NCBI GenBank assembly: GCA_007120815.1
Contig: SKMY01000261.1
Location: 1 to 15,822 of the forward strand
Direction of reading: 5' to 3'
Source: Syntrophomonadaceae bacterium
Lineage (GTDB): Bacteria; Bacillota_D; Dethiobacteria; DTU022; UBA8154
DNA: 15,822 nt
Position numbers and translations under genes: made by a program. Below, piece by piece: positions 7,799 through 15,149 of this stretch. Numbering within the stretch: the stretch's first letter is position 1; every line of letters begins with the position of its first letter. The notes beneath the pieces were generated by a model. That model did no database searches. It was not told the DNA's origin and saw only the letters and a program-made list of their open reading frames with translations.

Positions 7799-7921
7799 TG
7801 AACGCAAAAAATGGAAGTAACTGCCCCATGCCCAGCTAAGGCTGGGGCGTTCAGGAAGCATCGAAGACGACTCCGGCGCTTTCCGATGTATGCGCAATAA
7901 GTTAGTGGGCTGTGCAGTAAC
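7799..7921 (+). promoter_or_regulatory. Candidate structured leader between murF and mraY
   Basis: Four complementary pairs fall within 123 bases: TGAACGC (7799-7805) with GCGTTCA (7847-7853); CCCAGC (7831-7836) with GCTGGG (7841-7846), whose 3' strand abuts the first stem; GCATCG (7858-7863) with CGATGT (7884-7889, one G-U); and GTAACTGC (7817-7824) with GCAGTAAC (7914-7921, one mismatch). GCCCA (7830-7834) can instead pair with TGGGC (7906-7910), so alternative folds are possible. No T-run follows. It matches no riboswitch class I recognise and could be a degraded repeat. The mraY ribosome binding site lies 22 bases downstream. Confidence 0.35.
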
Positions 7922-7954
7922 AAATGGAATAGGATTTCGCTTCAGGAGGATGAA

Positions 7955-8917
7955 ATGATGGGGCCGTATTTTACTGCAGCGTTTTTTGCATTTTTAATCA
8001 GTATTGCCCTTGCGCCATTTTATATTAAAATATCCAGAAAATACCATTTCGGACAGCAGATCAGGCTGGACGGTCCCAAGAGGCATTTGAAAAAGGCCGG
8101 AACACCGACAATGGGAGGCATTATTTTCCTCCTGTCCTTTTTAATCACGATCTTTTGGCTCGCTCCCAGAACGCCCTTGCTGTATCTTGCCGTGGTGATG
8201 ATTCTCTTTAGCGCAATTTTAGGATTTATCGATGACTTCCAAAAAGTGGTTCGTAATCACTCCCTGGGGCTAAAAGCCAGGCATAAGCTTTTGGGCCAGT
8301 TTGTCTTTGCCATGGGTTTTTACTTGTTCCTGGTGTACCTGGGCCACTCAACGGCTGTTGTCGTGCCATTCACAGGTATACAAATCGAGCTGGGAGCTTT
8401 TTATCCTATCCTGATATTTATTATGATCATTGGCACGTCAAATGCCGTGAACCTCACTGATGGAATTGACGGCCTGGCTGCGGGAACTGCAATTCTGGCA
8501 TTTTTGGCCTTTTTGTTTATCGCATCCGTTCAAGGTTACACGGAAGTAGCTTACCTGTGCGGTATTCTTCTGGGGGCCTGCTTTGGGTTTTTGTTATTTA
8601 ACATGCATCCCGCCCGGGTATTTATGGGCGATGTGGGCTCTCTTTCCCTGGGAACGGCCCTGGCTGTCATCGCGGTCATACTTAAAGCCGAGCTTACCCT
8701 CATTATTATTGGTGGGGTTTTTGTTTTGGAGACCCTTTCGGTGATCGCCCAGGTGGTTTCATTTCGGTTAACGAAGAAAAGAATTTTTTTAATGAGCCCC
8801 TTGCATCATCATTTTGAATTGAAAGGTTGGTCTGAGTGGCAGGTGGTGACGGGTTTTTGGGCCCTGGCTTTTTGCTTTGCCTTGCTTGGCCTCCTGGAGT
8901 TTTCTCCCTTGTTTTAA
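7955..8917 (+). CDS. mraY: Phospho-N-acetylmuramoyl-pentapeptide transferase MraY
   Basis: MraY transfers phospho-MurNAc-pentapeptide from the UDP precursor to undecaprenyl phosphate, making lipid I on the cytoplasmic face of the membrane. The 320-residue polytopic protein is nearly all hydrophobic helices joined by conserved cytoplasmic loops: KRHLKKAGTPTMGG (42-55), the aspartate pair D93-D94 in GFIDDF, NLTDGIDGLAAG (166-177), MHPARVFMGDVGS (217-229) and the histidine triad H284-H286 in SPLHHHFELKGW. These are the metal- and nucleotide-binding features of the family, and the length is normal. AGGAGG at 7944-7949 is five bases before ATG 7955; the adjacent ATG 7958 is a possible alternative. 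It is followed by murD after 65 bases. Confidence 0.97.
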   Translation: MMGPYFTAAFFAFLISIALAPFYIKISRKYHFGQQIRLDGPKRHLKKAGTPTMGGIIFLLSFLITIFWLAPRTPLLYLAVVMILFSAILGFIDDFQKVVRNHSLGLKARHKLLGQFVFAMGFYLFLVYLGHSTAVVVPFTGIQIELGAFYPILIFIMIIGTSNAVNLTDGIDGLAAGTAILAFLAFLFIASVQGYTEVAYLCGILLGACFGFLLFNMHPARVFMGDVGSLSLGTALAVIAVILKAELTLIIIGGVFVLETLSVIAQVVSFRLTKKRIFLMSPLHHHFELKGWSEWQVVTGFWALAFCFALLGLLEFSPLF

Positions 8918-8930
8918 CACCAATTTAAAC

Positions 8931-8965
8931 AAGCCGGCAGGGCTTGAACGGTCGTCTCGGCCGTT
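8931..8965 (+). other. Tandem small hairpins between mraY and murD
   Basis: AAGCC (8931-8935) and GGCTT (8941-8945) form a 5-bp stem with a 5-nt loop; one base later AACGG (8947-8951) and CCGTT (8961-8965) form a second 5-bp stem. The second is followed by only TT before the murD ribosome binding site AGGGGGTG (8968-8975), so neither is a good terminator. They may affect translation of murD or mRNA stability, or be chance. Confidence 0.3.
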
Positions 8966-8982
8966 TTAGGGGGTGCCGTTAA

Positions 8983-10389
8983 TTGAAGTGGCAGGTGGCA
9001 GGCAACAGGATTCTTGTTATCGGTATGGCTCGAAGCGGTCAGGCCGCAGTTAAACTGCTTTTAAAAGCTGGTGCGTCCCGGGTAATTGCCAATGATCAAA
9101 AGCAGTGGGAAAATCTGCAACGTGATGCAGGCAGGCTACTGGAAGACCCGCGGGTAACCTATGTGGGCGGAGGCCACCCCGAGGATCTTCTTAAAGATGT
9201 CGCCATGGTCATTAAAAGCCCGGGTGTGAAGCCCGAACTACCCATTCTTAAAAGGGCAGCCGCCGATTCCATCCCGGTCTATTCTGAAATTGAATTGGCT
9301 TACAGGTTTAGCCCGACAGCGATTATTGGAATTACCGGAACCAACGGGAAAACGACAACAACTTCACTGGTGGGCGAAATGCTAAAAAAGCAATTTGGTC
9401 GGGTTTACGTGGCTGGCAATATCGGCTTTCCCCTTTGCGAGGCCGTCAATTTGGCAGAGAAAGAGGATGTGATCGTTGCAGAACTCAGCAGTTTTCAGCT
9501 GGAAAATATCGATCAATTTAGATCTCCCATTGCGGCTATTTTAAATATTTCTCCCGATCACATGGACTACCACGGGACGATGAAGCAGTACATTAAGTCC
9601 AAGTCTAAGCTGCTGATCAACCAACGGAAAAACGATGTAGCCGTTATGAACTTTGACGATCCAGAGGTCCGAGCCCTTAGCTCTCACGCAAAGGGCAGGG
9701 TTCTTTTTTTCAGTAGAAAAAACACCCTGGAATCGGGGGTTTTCATGGTTAACGGGAATATTGTTCTGATGGAGAAAGAAGAGGTGGCATTTTCCTGTCC
9801 TGCCGATGACTTACGAATACCGGGAACTCACAACCTGGAAAATGCTTTGGCAGCTGTTGCTGTTTCGTGGTCTAAAGGGGTATGCTCTGAACATATTAAC
9901 GGGGCCCTGAAAACATTTCGAGGGGTTCCTCATCGCCTGGAGTTTGTAGCGGAAAAAGACGGCGTGACGTTTATTAACGATTCCAAGGCTACAAACCTGG
10001 AAGCGGCAATTACAGCGTTAAAGGCCATACCTGGACGGAAAATTCTCATCGCCGGCGGGCTGGACAAAGGCAGTGTTTTTGAGCCCCTTATAAGCACGTT
10101 TAAAGTTGAAAACGTGCACAATCTGGTGTTGCTGGGTGAAACCGCTCCCTTGATTCAAAAGGCCGCTTTAAGGGAGGGTTTTGCTAATGTTGTAATGGTT
10201 GACAGTCTTGCAGAAGCTGTGGCGCAGGCATACGATATGGCGTCGAAAGGGGATACGGTTTTGCTTTCACCGGCATGTGCCAGTTGGGATATGTTTAAGA
10301 GCTTTGAAGAACGGGGAGACGTATTTAAATCGGAAGTATTTAAGTTAGAGGAGGGCTTATATTATGGGAAAAGCCCCCGCAGAGCGTGA
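8983..10389 (+). CDS. murD: UDP-MurNAc-L-Ala:D-glutamate ligase MurD
   Basis: MurD adds D-glutamate to UDP-MurNAc-L-alanine in the cytoplasm. The 468-residue protein begins with a Rossmann-like uridine-binding domain (ILVIGMARSG, 10-19), has KSPGV (78-82), the ATPase core with GTNGKTTT (119-126), ELSSFQLE (167-174), NISPDHMDYHG (188-198) and the probable carbamylated K207, and the C-terminal NDSKATN motif (332-338) typical of MurD. The start is TTG 8983: AGGGGGTG at 8968-8975 is seven bases upstream and no nearby ATG fits the conserved N-terminus. The 3' end overlaps ftsW by 26 bases, implying translational coupling. Why a rare initiation codon is used is unknown; it may lower output. Confidence 0.96.
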   Translation: MKWQVAGNRILVIGMARSGQAAVKLLLKAGASRVIANDQKQWENLQRDAGRLLEDPRVTYVGGGHPEDLLKDVAMVIKSPGVKPELPILKRAAADSIPVYSEIELAYRFSPTAIIGITGTNGKTTTTSLVGEMLKKQFGRVYVAGNIGFPLCEAVNLAEKEDVIVAELSSFQLENIDQFRSPIAAILNISPDHMDYHGTMKQYIKSKSKLLINQRKNDVAVMNFDDPEVRALSSHAKGRVLFFSRKNTLESGVFMVNGNIVLMEKEEVAFSCPADDLRIPGTHNLENALAAVAVSWSKGVCSEHINGALKTFRGVPHRLEFVAEKDGVTFINDSKATNLEAAITALKAIPGRKILIAGGLDKGSVFEPLISTFKVENVHNLVLLGETAPLIQKAALREGFANVVMVDSLAEAVAQAYDMASKGDTVLLSPACASWDMFKSFEERGDVFKSEVFKLEEGLYYGKSPRRA

Positions 10390-11479
10390 AGCCAGGAATT
10401 CTCCTGACTTTTCCATTTTCTTTACGGTATTGATTCTCGCGGGTTTTGGCCTGGTTATGGTATTTAGTGCCAGCTACATTACGTCGCTGGAATCCAGGGG
10501 GGATGCCTTCTTTTTTCTGCGTCGCCAGGGTTTTTGGCTGATTCTTGGCCTGGTGGGTATGATGATAGCCTCCAGCTTTGATTACTGGAAATGGCGGAAA
10601 CTGCTCCCTTTGCTCTTGTTGGCCAATTTTGCTTTGCTTTTGTTAATTTTTGTGCCAGATGTAGGGATTGAGGTTAACGAAGCCAGGCGCTGGATAGGGG
10701 TTGGCGGATTTAACATCCAGCCCGCTGAGTTTACCAAGCTGGTTATGATTATTTTTACGGCAGCCTTTTTGGGCAAAAAGAACATCAACATGAATTATTT
10801 TTGGGGCAGCAGTTTCATTCCGCTGAGCGTGATGGGGGGTTCCTTTTTATTGATCTTAATGCAGCCCGACCTGGGTACGGCCCTGGCAATTGCCATGGTA
10901 ACCCTTACAATTATCTTTGCGGCCGGTATTCCATACAAACAACTCCTCACATTGATGGCAGCGGGAGTGCCTTTCGTTATCTACTTAATGTTAAGCGAAC
11001 CCTATCGTATCAGGCGGATCTTTTCTTTTCTAGACCCCTGGTCGGATCCGCTCCATTCCGGCTATCATATCATTCAATCCCTTTATGCTTTAGGACCAGG
11101 CGGTCTTTTCGGTGTCGGACTGGGTCGGAGCAGGCAGAAGCTGTATTACCTTCCTGAACCCCAGAATGATTTTATTTTTGCCATTATCGGAGAGGAATTG
11201 GGTTTTCTGGGTGCTGTAACGGTTATGCTCCTCTTTTTTATCCTGATCTGGAGAGGGTTTAAAACATCGCTCCTGGCGCCGGACACCTTCGGGAACCTTC
11301 TGGCTTTAGGGATTACCTCCATGGTTGCCATTCAAATGCTGATCAATGTGGGCGTTGTTACAGGGTCTATTCCCATTACAGGGATCAACCTTCCCTTTAT
11401 CAGCGCCGGCGGCAGTTCGTTATTTTTTACCATGGTTGCTATGGGTGTATTAATGAATATTTCCCGGTATACCCGGTAG
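10364..11479 (+). CDS. ftsW: SEDS lipid II polymerase FtsW/SpoVE
   Basis: SEDS proteins are membrane glycosyltransferases that polymerise lipid II together with a class B PBP; FtsW acts in vegetative septation and SpoVE in spore cortex synthesis. The 371-residue protein has about ten hydrophobic spans, RRWIGVGGFNIQPAEFTKL (108-126), QPDLGTA (167-173), SGYHIIQSLYALGPGGLFGVG (about 232-252), the YYLPEPQNDFIFAIIGEELG segment (261-280) containing the presumed catalytic D269, and the C-terminal NLPFISAGGSS block. AGAGGAGGG at 10347-10355 lies eight bases before ATG 10364, inside the murD end. Position after murD and before murG is that of spoVE/ftsW in Firmicutes; sequence motifs alone do not separate the two, so I use ftsW as the general symbol. 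Confidence 0.94.
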   Translation: MGKAPAEREARNSPDFSIFFTVLILAGFGLVMVFSASYITSLESRGDAFFFLRRQGFWLILGLVGMMIASSFDYWKWRKLLPLLLLANFALLLLIFVPDVGIEVNEARRWIGVGGFNIQPAEFTKLVMIIFTAAFLGKKNINMNYFWGSSFIPLSVMGGSFLLILMQPDLGTALAIAMVTLTIIFAAGIPYKQLLTLMAAGVPFVIYLMLSEPYRIRRIFSFLDPWSDPLHSGYHIIQSLYALGPGGLFGVGLGRSRQKLYYLPEPQNDFIFAIIGEELGFLGAVTVMLLFFILIWRGFKTSLLAPDTFGNLLALGITSMVAIQMLINVGVVTGSIPITGINLPFISAGGSSLFFTMVAMGVLMNISRYTR

Positions 11480-11518
11480 CCTGTTTCAGGCATAATGAAC
11501 ATATAAAGGCGTCAATTA

Positions 11519-11577
11519 CAGGAGTCAGTTGCCCCGGTGAGGGCTATCGTAAATTCTGACTCCTGACTAAATAGGAG
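11519..11577 (+). repeat. 10-bp inverted repeat with alternative pairing to the murG ribosome binding site
   Basis: CAGGAGTCAG (11519-11528) and CTGACTCCTG (11556-11565) are perfect complements separated by 27 bases, which hold an inner GCCC (11531-11534)/GGGC (11541-11544) hairpin. The right arm is part of a tandem CTGACTC-CTGACTA. Its CTCCT (11560-11564) is also complementary to AGGAG (11573-11577) in the murG ribosome binding site, so the arm can pair with the left arm or cover that site, not both. No T-run follows, so this is not a terminator. Confidence 0.6.
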
Positions 11578-11583
11578 GTTGTT

Positions 11584-12684
11584 GTGCGCTTATTAATTAC
11601 CGGCGGAGGGACTGGTGGTCACATTTACCCGGCCCTGGCTATGGCACGATATGTTAAAAATGCCCGGCCCGGGGCTTCAATATTATTTGTTGGCGCCGAG
11701 GGCGGAATGGAAGAAAAAATTGTTCCTGATGCCGGTTTTCCCCTTGAAACGCTGCCTGTGAAAGGTTTTTCCCGCAAACAAATAACCGGAGCTTTTCATA
11801 CCGTTTACCTGCTGGGAAACGCTTGTGTCCGCGCTAAACGTATTATTGAAAGGTTTAAGCCGGAGGCGGTTTTCGGAACAGGCGGTTATGCGTCAGCCCC
11901 AACTATCATTGCTGCCTTAGCGGAACGAAAGAAGGTTATTATTCACGAGCAAAATATTGTTCCGGGTATGACAAACCGCTTCCTGGCGCCCTGGGTCGAT
12001 AGGGTCTGCCTTTCATTTGAGGCATCCAAACCGTATTATTGGAAAAAGCGGAATACCGTTGTTACGGGCAATCCCAGGGCCAGTGAAATGAATCAACTGC
12101 AAAAGGGAACGGCTCGCAACCTGTTAAATATGAATAAAAACATACCCCTGTTACTTGTATCCGGTGGAAGTCGAGGCGCCGCCCGGATCAATCAGTGCAT
12201 GGTTGAGTTTCTTGAAAATACCAGGGCCTGTTCAAATATTCAGGTGTTGTATATTACAGGGGAAGTATATTATGATGAGATTGTTTCAAGACTAGAAAGA
12301 AATCGTGTTTTTGATCAGTTTGGTAAAAATCTGCAAGTGAGGGCTTACCAGCAGGAAATGTCGGTGGCCATGGCTGCAGCGGATTTAATGATCAGTCGTG
12401 CAGGAGCGACGACGCTGGCGGAGATTACTTCGCTGGGTGTCCCAACCATTCTTATCCCGTCTCCCAACGTGGTAAACGATCACCAACTTAAAAACGCCCG
12501 CTCTCTTGCCGATGTGAATGCAGCGATTTTATTGGAAGAAAAGGAATTAACGGCACAAACGTTGAAAGATCAAATCGATGAACTGGTTAATCAACCGTTG
12601 AAACGGGAGTCGCTCAGCTTGAACAGTCGAAAACTGGGAAAGCCGAAGGCCGCTGAGATGATCTACGATTTAATCGCTTTCTGA
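11584..12684 (+). CDS. murG: Lipid II synthase MurG (UDP-GlcNAc transferase)
   Basis: MurG is a GT-B, membrane-associated glycosyltransferase that adds N-acetylglucosamine to lipid I to give lipid II. The 366-residue protein has the N-domain glycine loop GGGTGGH (7-13) followed by IYPALA, FGTGGYAS (97-104), HEQN (121-124) and GNPR (162-165); the C-domain has the second loop GGSRGA (194-199) and the UDP-GlcNAc-binding SRAGATTLAE (271-280). The start is GTG 11584, five bases after AGGAGG (11573-11578), and gives the conserved MRLLITGGGTGG beginning. It follows ftsW after 104 bases containing an inverted repeat and is followed by a 145-base non-coding spacer instead of murC. Confidence 0.97.
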   Translation: MRLLITGGGTGGHIYPALAMARYVKNARPGASILFVGAEGGMEEKIVPDAGFPLETLPVKGFSRKQITGAFHTVYLLGNACVRAKRIIERFKPEAVFGTGGYASAPTIIAALAERKKVIIHEQNIVPGMTNRFLAPWVDRVCLSFEASKPYYWKKRNTVVTGNPRASEMNQLQKGTARNLLNMNKNIPLLLVSGGSRGAARINQCMVEFLENTRACSNIQVLYITGEVYYDEIVSRLERNRVFDQFGKNLQVRAYQQEMSVAMAAADLMISRAGATTLAEITSLGVPTILIPSPNVVNDHQLKNARSLADVNAAILLEEKELTAQTLKDQIDELVNQPLKRESLSLNSRKLGKPKAAEMIYDLIAF

Positions 12685-12788
12685 TGGAATTTTCCGTGGA
12701 CAAGTATTGCCGGGTCACTACATTTTCAAGTGTTGCATAACATATAAGTATACATTTCAGATTTCTTTTTTGGTTTCGGCTCCACATA

Positions 12789-12802
12789 CTTTCTGCAGAA
12801 AG
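12789..12802 (+). repeat. 14-bp perfect palindrome upstream of murB
   Basis: CTTTCTGCAGAAAG reads identically on both strands and lies 27 bases before the murB start, within the non-coding spacer after murG. It has the size and symmetry of a dimeric repressor site. I recognise no specific operator in it, and no convincing promoter is seen next to it, so function is unproved. Confidence 0.5.
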
Positions 12803-12829
12803 CGCCAATAGACAACAGAGGTGAAATGG

Positions 12830-13747
12830 ATGGATTGGAAGAAAAACATGGCACAGGTTTTAAGCATACCTCCTTTAATGAATGAACCCATGCGCTTTCA
12901 CACGTCACTTCGGGTTGGGGGTCCTGCTGAAATGCTTGCATTTCCCGCAAACCGGGATGAACTAAAAGCGCTGCTTTTAATTGCTCACTCGGAAAACGTG
13001 CCGGTTTTTCTTATCGGCCAGGGCACCAACCTCCTGGTTAAAGATGAAGGGATCAGGGGTATCGTAATTAATTTAGCCCGGTTTAGCCCGGCGTTTTCTT
13101 TCATTAACTGCTCGGTTAAAGCAGGACCCGGTATTCCGGTGGTAAAACTGGCACGAAAGGCTATTGAAAAAGGACTTGGCGGGCTCGAATTTGCAATAGG
13201 GATTCCAGGCAGCCTGGGCGGCGCCATATATATGAACGCTGGCGCGTACGGTCATTCTATAGGCGATCTGGTAAAAGAAGTGAAAACCATGGATTACCAA
13301 GGGAAGGAAGTAACCCGTGGCCGCCACGATATCCATTTTTATTACCGGAAAAGCTCCTTCCAAGAGGAGCAAAGTATCATCGTTGAAGCTTCTCTTGAAC
13401 TGTCTCCTGCAGACAAGGATGAAATGCTGCAAAAGGTCGCTGACATACAAACAACCCGCAAAACCAAGCAGCCTCAAAAACCCAGTGCAGGGAGTGTTTT
13501 TCGGAACCCGCCTGGCCAGCCGGCAGGTTACTTGATTGAAAAGGCCGGGCTCAAGGGACGATCTGTTGGAGGTGCACAGGTTTCCACCCTTCACGGCAAC
13601 TTTATTGTAAACTCAGGTGGCGCAACAGCGGAGGATGTGTTAACGCTGATTAAGTGGGTTCAAAGTGAAGTCCTGGAAAGCCAGGGGGTCGATCTGGAGC
13701 TAGAAATCAAGATTGTCGGAAAAGAAGGTATCGATAGGGGAGATTAA
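12830..13747 (+). CDS. murB: UDP-N-acetylenolpyruvoylglucosamine reductase MurB
   Basis: MurB is the cytoplasmic FAD flavoenzyme that reduces UDP-GlcNAc-enolpyruvate to UDP-MurNAc with NADPH. The 305-residue protein shows the FAD domain with HTSLRVGGPAE (24-34), GQGTNLLV (63-70), GLEFAIGIPGSLGGAIYMNAGAYG (118-141) and YRKSSF (172-177), then GSVFRNP (221-227) with the presumed proton-donor S222, and E292 near the end in LELEIKIVG. It is the short form lacking the extra insert of the Escherichia coli type. I start at ATG 12830, five bases after AGAGGTGA (12817-12824); the in-frame GTG 12821 lies inside that site and would add three residues. It ends one base before the murA start, so the two opening steps of UDP-MurNAc synthesis are probably co-translated. 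Confidence 0.96.
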   Translation: MDWKKNMAQVLSIPPLMNEPMRFHTSLRVGGPAEMLAFPANRDELKALLLIAHSENVPVFLIGQGTNLLVKDEGIRGIVINLARFSPAFSFINCSVKAGPGIPVVKLARKAIEKGLGGLEFAIGIPGSLGGAIYMNAGAYGHSIGDLVKEVKTMDYQGKEVTRGRHDIHFYYRKSSFQEEQSIIVEASLELSPADKDEMLQKVADIQTTRKTKQPQKPSAGSVFRNPPGQPAGYLIEKAGLKGRSVGGAQVSTLHGNFIVNSGGATAEDVLTLIKWVQSEVLESQGVDLELEIKIVGKEGIDRGD

Positions 13748-13748
13748 T

Positions 13749-15005
13749 ATGGAGCGATTTATTGTTGAAGGAGGAAACCAGTTAAAGGGATCCCTTCAAG
13801 TCAAGGGAGCTAAAAATTCCATGCTTCCTATCATGGCTGCTGCTGTTTTAAATACCAGCAATTCCAGCATAGAACTTCAAAATATACCGAATATTTATGA
13901 CATGCATGTCATGAAAAAGATTTTAGAGTCCTTGGGATATTCGGTTGATTTTCAATCCAGTTCTTTGACGATCACTCCAGGCGATTCAATTAATCATGCT
14001 ATTTCTGACGACTTGATGAGAGAAATGCGTTCCTCCATTTTTTTGATGGGTCCGCTGATAGCCCGAATCGGCAGAGTGAAGTTAACCTATCCAGGAGGCT
14101 GCTCTATCGGACCGAGACCCATTGATCTTCACTTCAAGGGATTGGAGTCTCTTGGGGCTCAGATCCGTGAAGAAAACGGATGCATAGAAGCCTTTGCCCA
14201 CCGTTTAAAAGGAACGGATATTCACCTGGATTACCCGAGCGTGGGTGCTACGGAAAATTTAATGATGGCTGCGGTTTTAGCCCAGGGAAAAACAGTTATT
14301 CACAACGTAGCCAAGGAGCCTGAGATAGTCGATGTTCAAAACTTTTTGAATGCCATGGGCTGCCGGGTCAGAGGGGCTGGAACGGATACGCTGCGCATTG
14401 AAGGCGTCGATTTTGCCGGTCCTTGCGAATACCGCATCATCCCCGACCGAATTGTTGCTGGAACCTATTTGATGGCTGCAGCCATCACCGGGGGAAGTAT
14501 CACCCTACAAGAAATCATTCCTTCCCACCTGGATGCGGTTGTAGCCAAGTTAAAAGAAGCTGGCGTTGAAATTGAGGGAACAGAAGACAGCCTTACGGTA
14601 CATAACGGAAACTTGAAAGCGGTTGAAACCTTAAGAACGCTTCCCCATCCAGGCTTTCCTACAGATCTCCAGGCCCCCATGATGGCTCTGCTGACGAAAG
14701 CCAGGGGAAATAGTATGATCGTTGAAAGCATCTTTGAAGAGCGTTTCAGGCATGTTGATCAACTGAAGAAAATGAATGCCAACATTGTTGCCAAGGGTAG
14801 AAACGCATTAATTACAGGGGTAGATCGACTGGTAGGCGCCGAGGTTGAAGCAACGGATCTGCGGGCCGGTGCGGCCCTGGTCCTGGGGGGGCTTGCCGCT
14901 GAAGGGACGACAATTATTAATAATATCTGGCATATTGACCGGGGCTATGAATCCATGGAAATAGATTTAGGGTCCCTTGGGGCAAATATTCAAAGAACCG
15001 GCTGA
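13749..15005 (+). CDS. murA: UDP-GlcNAc 1-carboxyvinyltransferase MurA
   Basis: MurA transfers enolpyruvate from phosphoenolpyruvate to UDP-GlcNAc, the first committed step of peptidoglycan synthesis. The 418-residue protein has the normal length and the active-site features: K22-N23 in KGAKNS, R94 in REMRSS, the loop GGCSIGPRPIDLH (117-129) with catalytic C118, and D306 in GFPTDLQAP. The presence of Cys in the loop rather than Asp predicts the usual fosfomycin-sensitive form. I start at ATG 13749 (MERFIVEGG), six bases after AGGGGAG (13736-13742); an upstream in-frame GTG at 13713 would lie inside murB and add unconserved residues. Many Firmicutes carry two murA paralogues; this is the dcw-linked one. 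Confidence 0.97.
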   Translation: MERFIVEGGNQLKGSLQVKGAKNSMLPIMAAAVLNTSNSSIELQNIPNIYDMHVMKKILESLGYSVDFQSSSLTITPGDSINHAISDDLMREMRSSIFLMGPLIARIGRVKLTYPGGCSIGPRPIDLHFKGLESLGAQIREENGCIEAFAHRLKGTDIHLDYPSVGATENLMMAAVLAQGKTVIHNVAKEPEIVDVQNFLNAMGCRVRGAGTDTLRIEGVDFAGPCEYRIIPDRIVAGTYLMAAAITGGSITLQEIIPSHLDAVVAKLKEAGVEIEGTEDSLTVHNGNLKAVETLRTLPHPGFPTDLQAPMMALLTKARGNSMIVESIFEERFRHVDQLKKMNANIVAKGRNALITGVDRLVGAEVEATDLRAGAALVLGGLAAEGTTIINNIWHIDRGYESMEIDLGSLGANIQRTG

Positions 15006-15115
15006 TGGGTTAAACCGGTTGGCCGGCAATAACTTTTCGTGGTTTAAAAAAATAACGTAGGGATTGCTGAAAGCTTGCAGGAATTTACTGTACGGAGCAA
15101 GAAAATAACTTGATA

Positions 15116-15149
15116 GGAAATATATTCTAGTAAAGCGCTAGAGGTTTCC
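15116..15149 (+). other. Imperfect hairpin in the murA-ftsQ spacer
   Basis: GGAAA (15116-15120) pairs with TTTCC (15145-15149) and, inside it, TCTAG (15126-15130) with CTAGA (15138-15142) around a 7-nt loop, with an unpaired 5-by-2 interior loop between the stems. It lies in the 185-base spacer between murA and ftsQ, downstream of a TTGATA hexamer (15110-15115) that lacks a good -10. There is no T-run after it, so termination is unlikely. Function unknown. Confidence 0.3.

Noticed and set aside
7799..7921. Transposon end or CRISPR-like repeat in the murF-mraY spacer
   Set aside because: There is no transposase gene, target duplication or regularly spaced repeat nearby; only internal pairing is seen.
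13073..13594. 173-codon open frame on the minus strand within murB
   Set aside because: It is antisense to conserved MurB motifs with no family resemblance; a frame shadow.
15110..15134. Sigma-A promoter for ftsQ built on TTGATA
   Set aside because: TTGATA is a good -35 hexamer but no -10-like hexamer lies 16-18 bases downstream.
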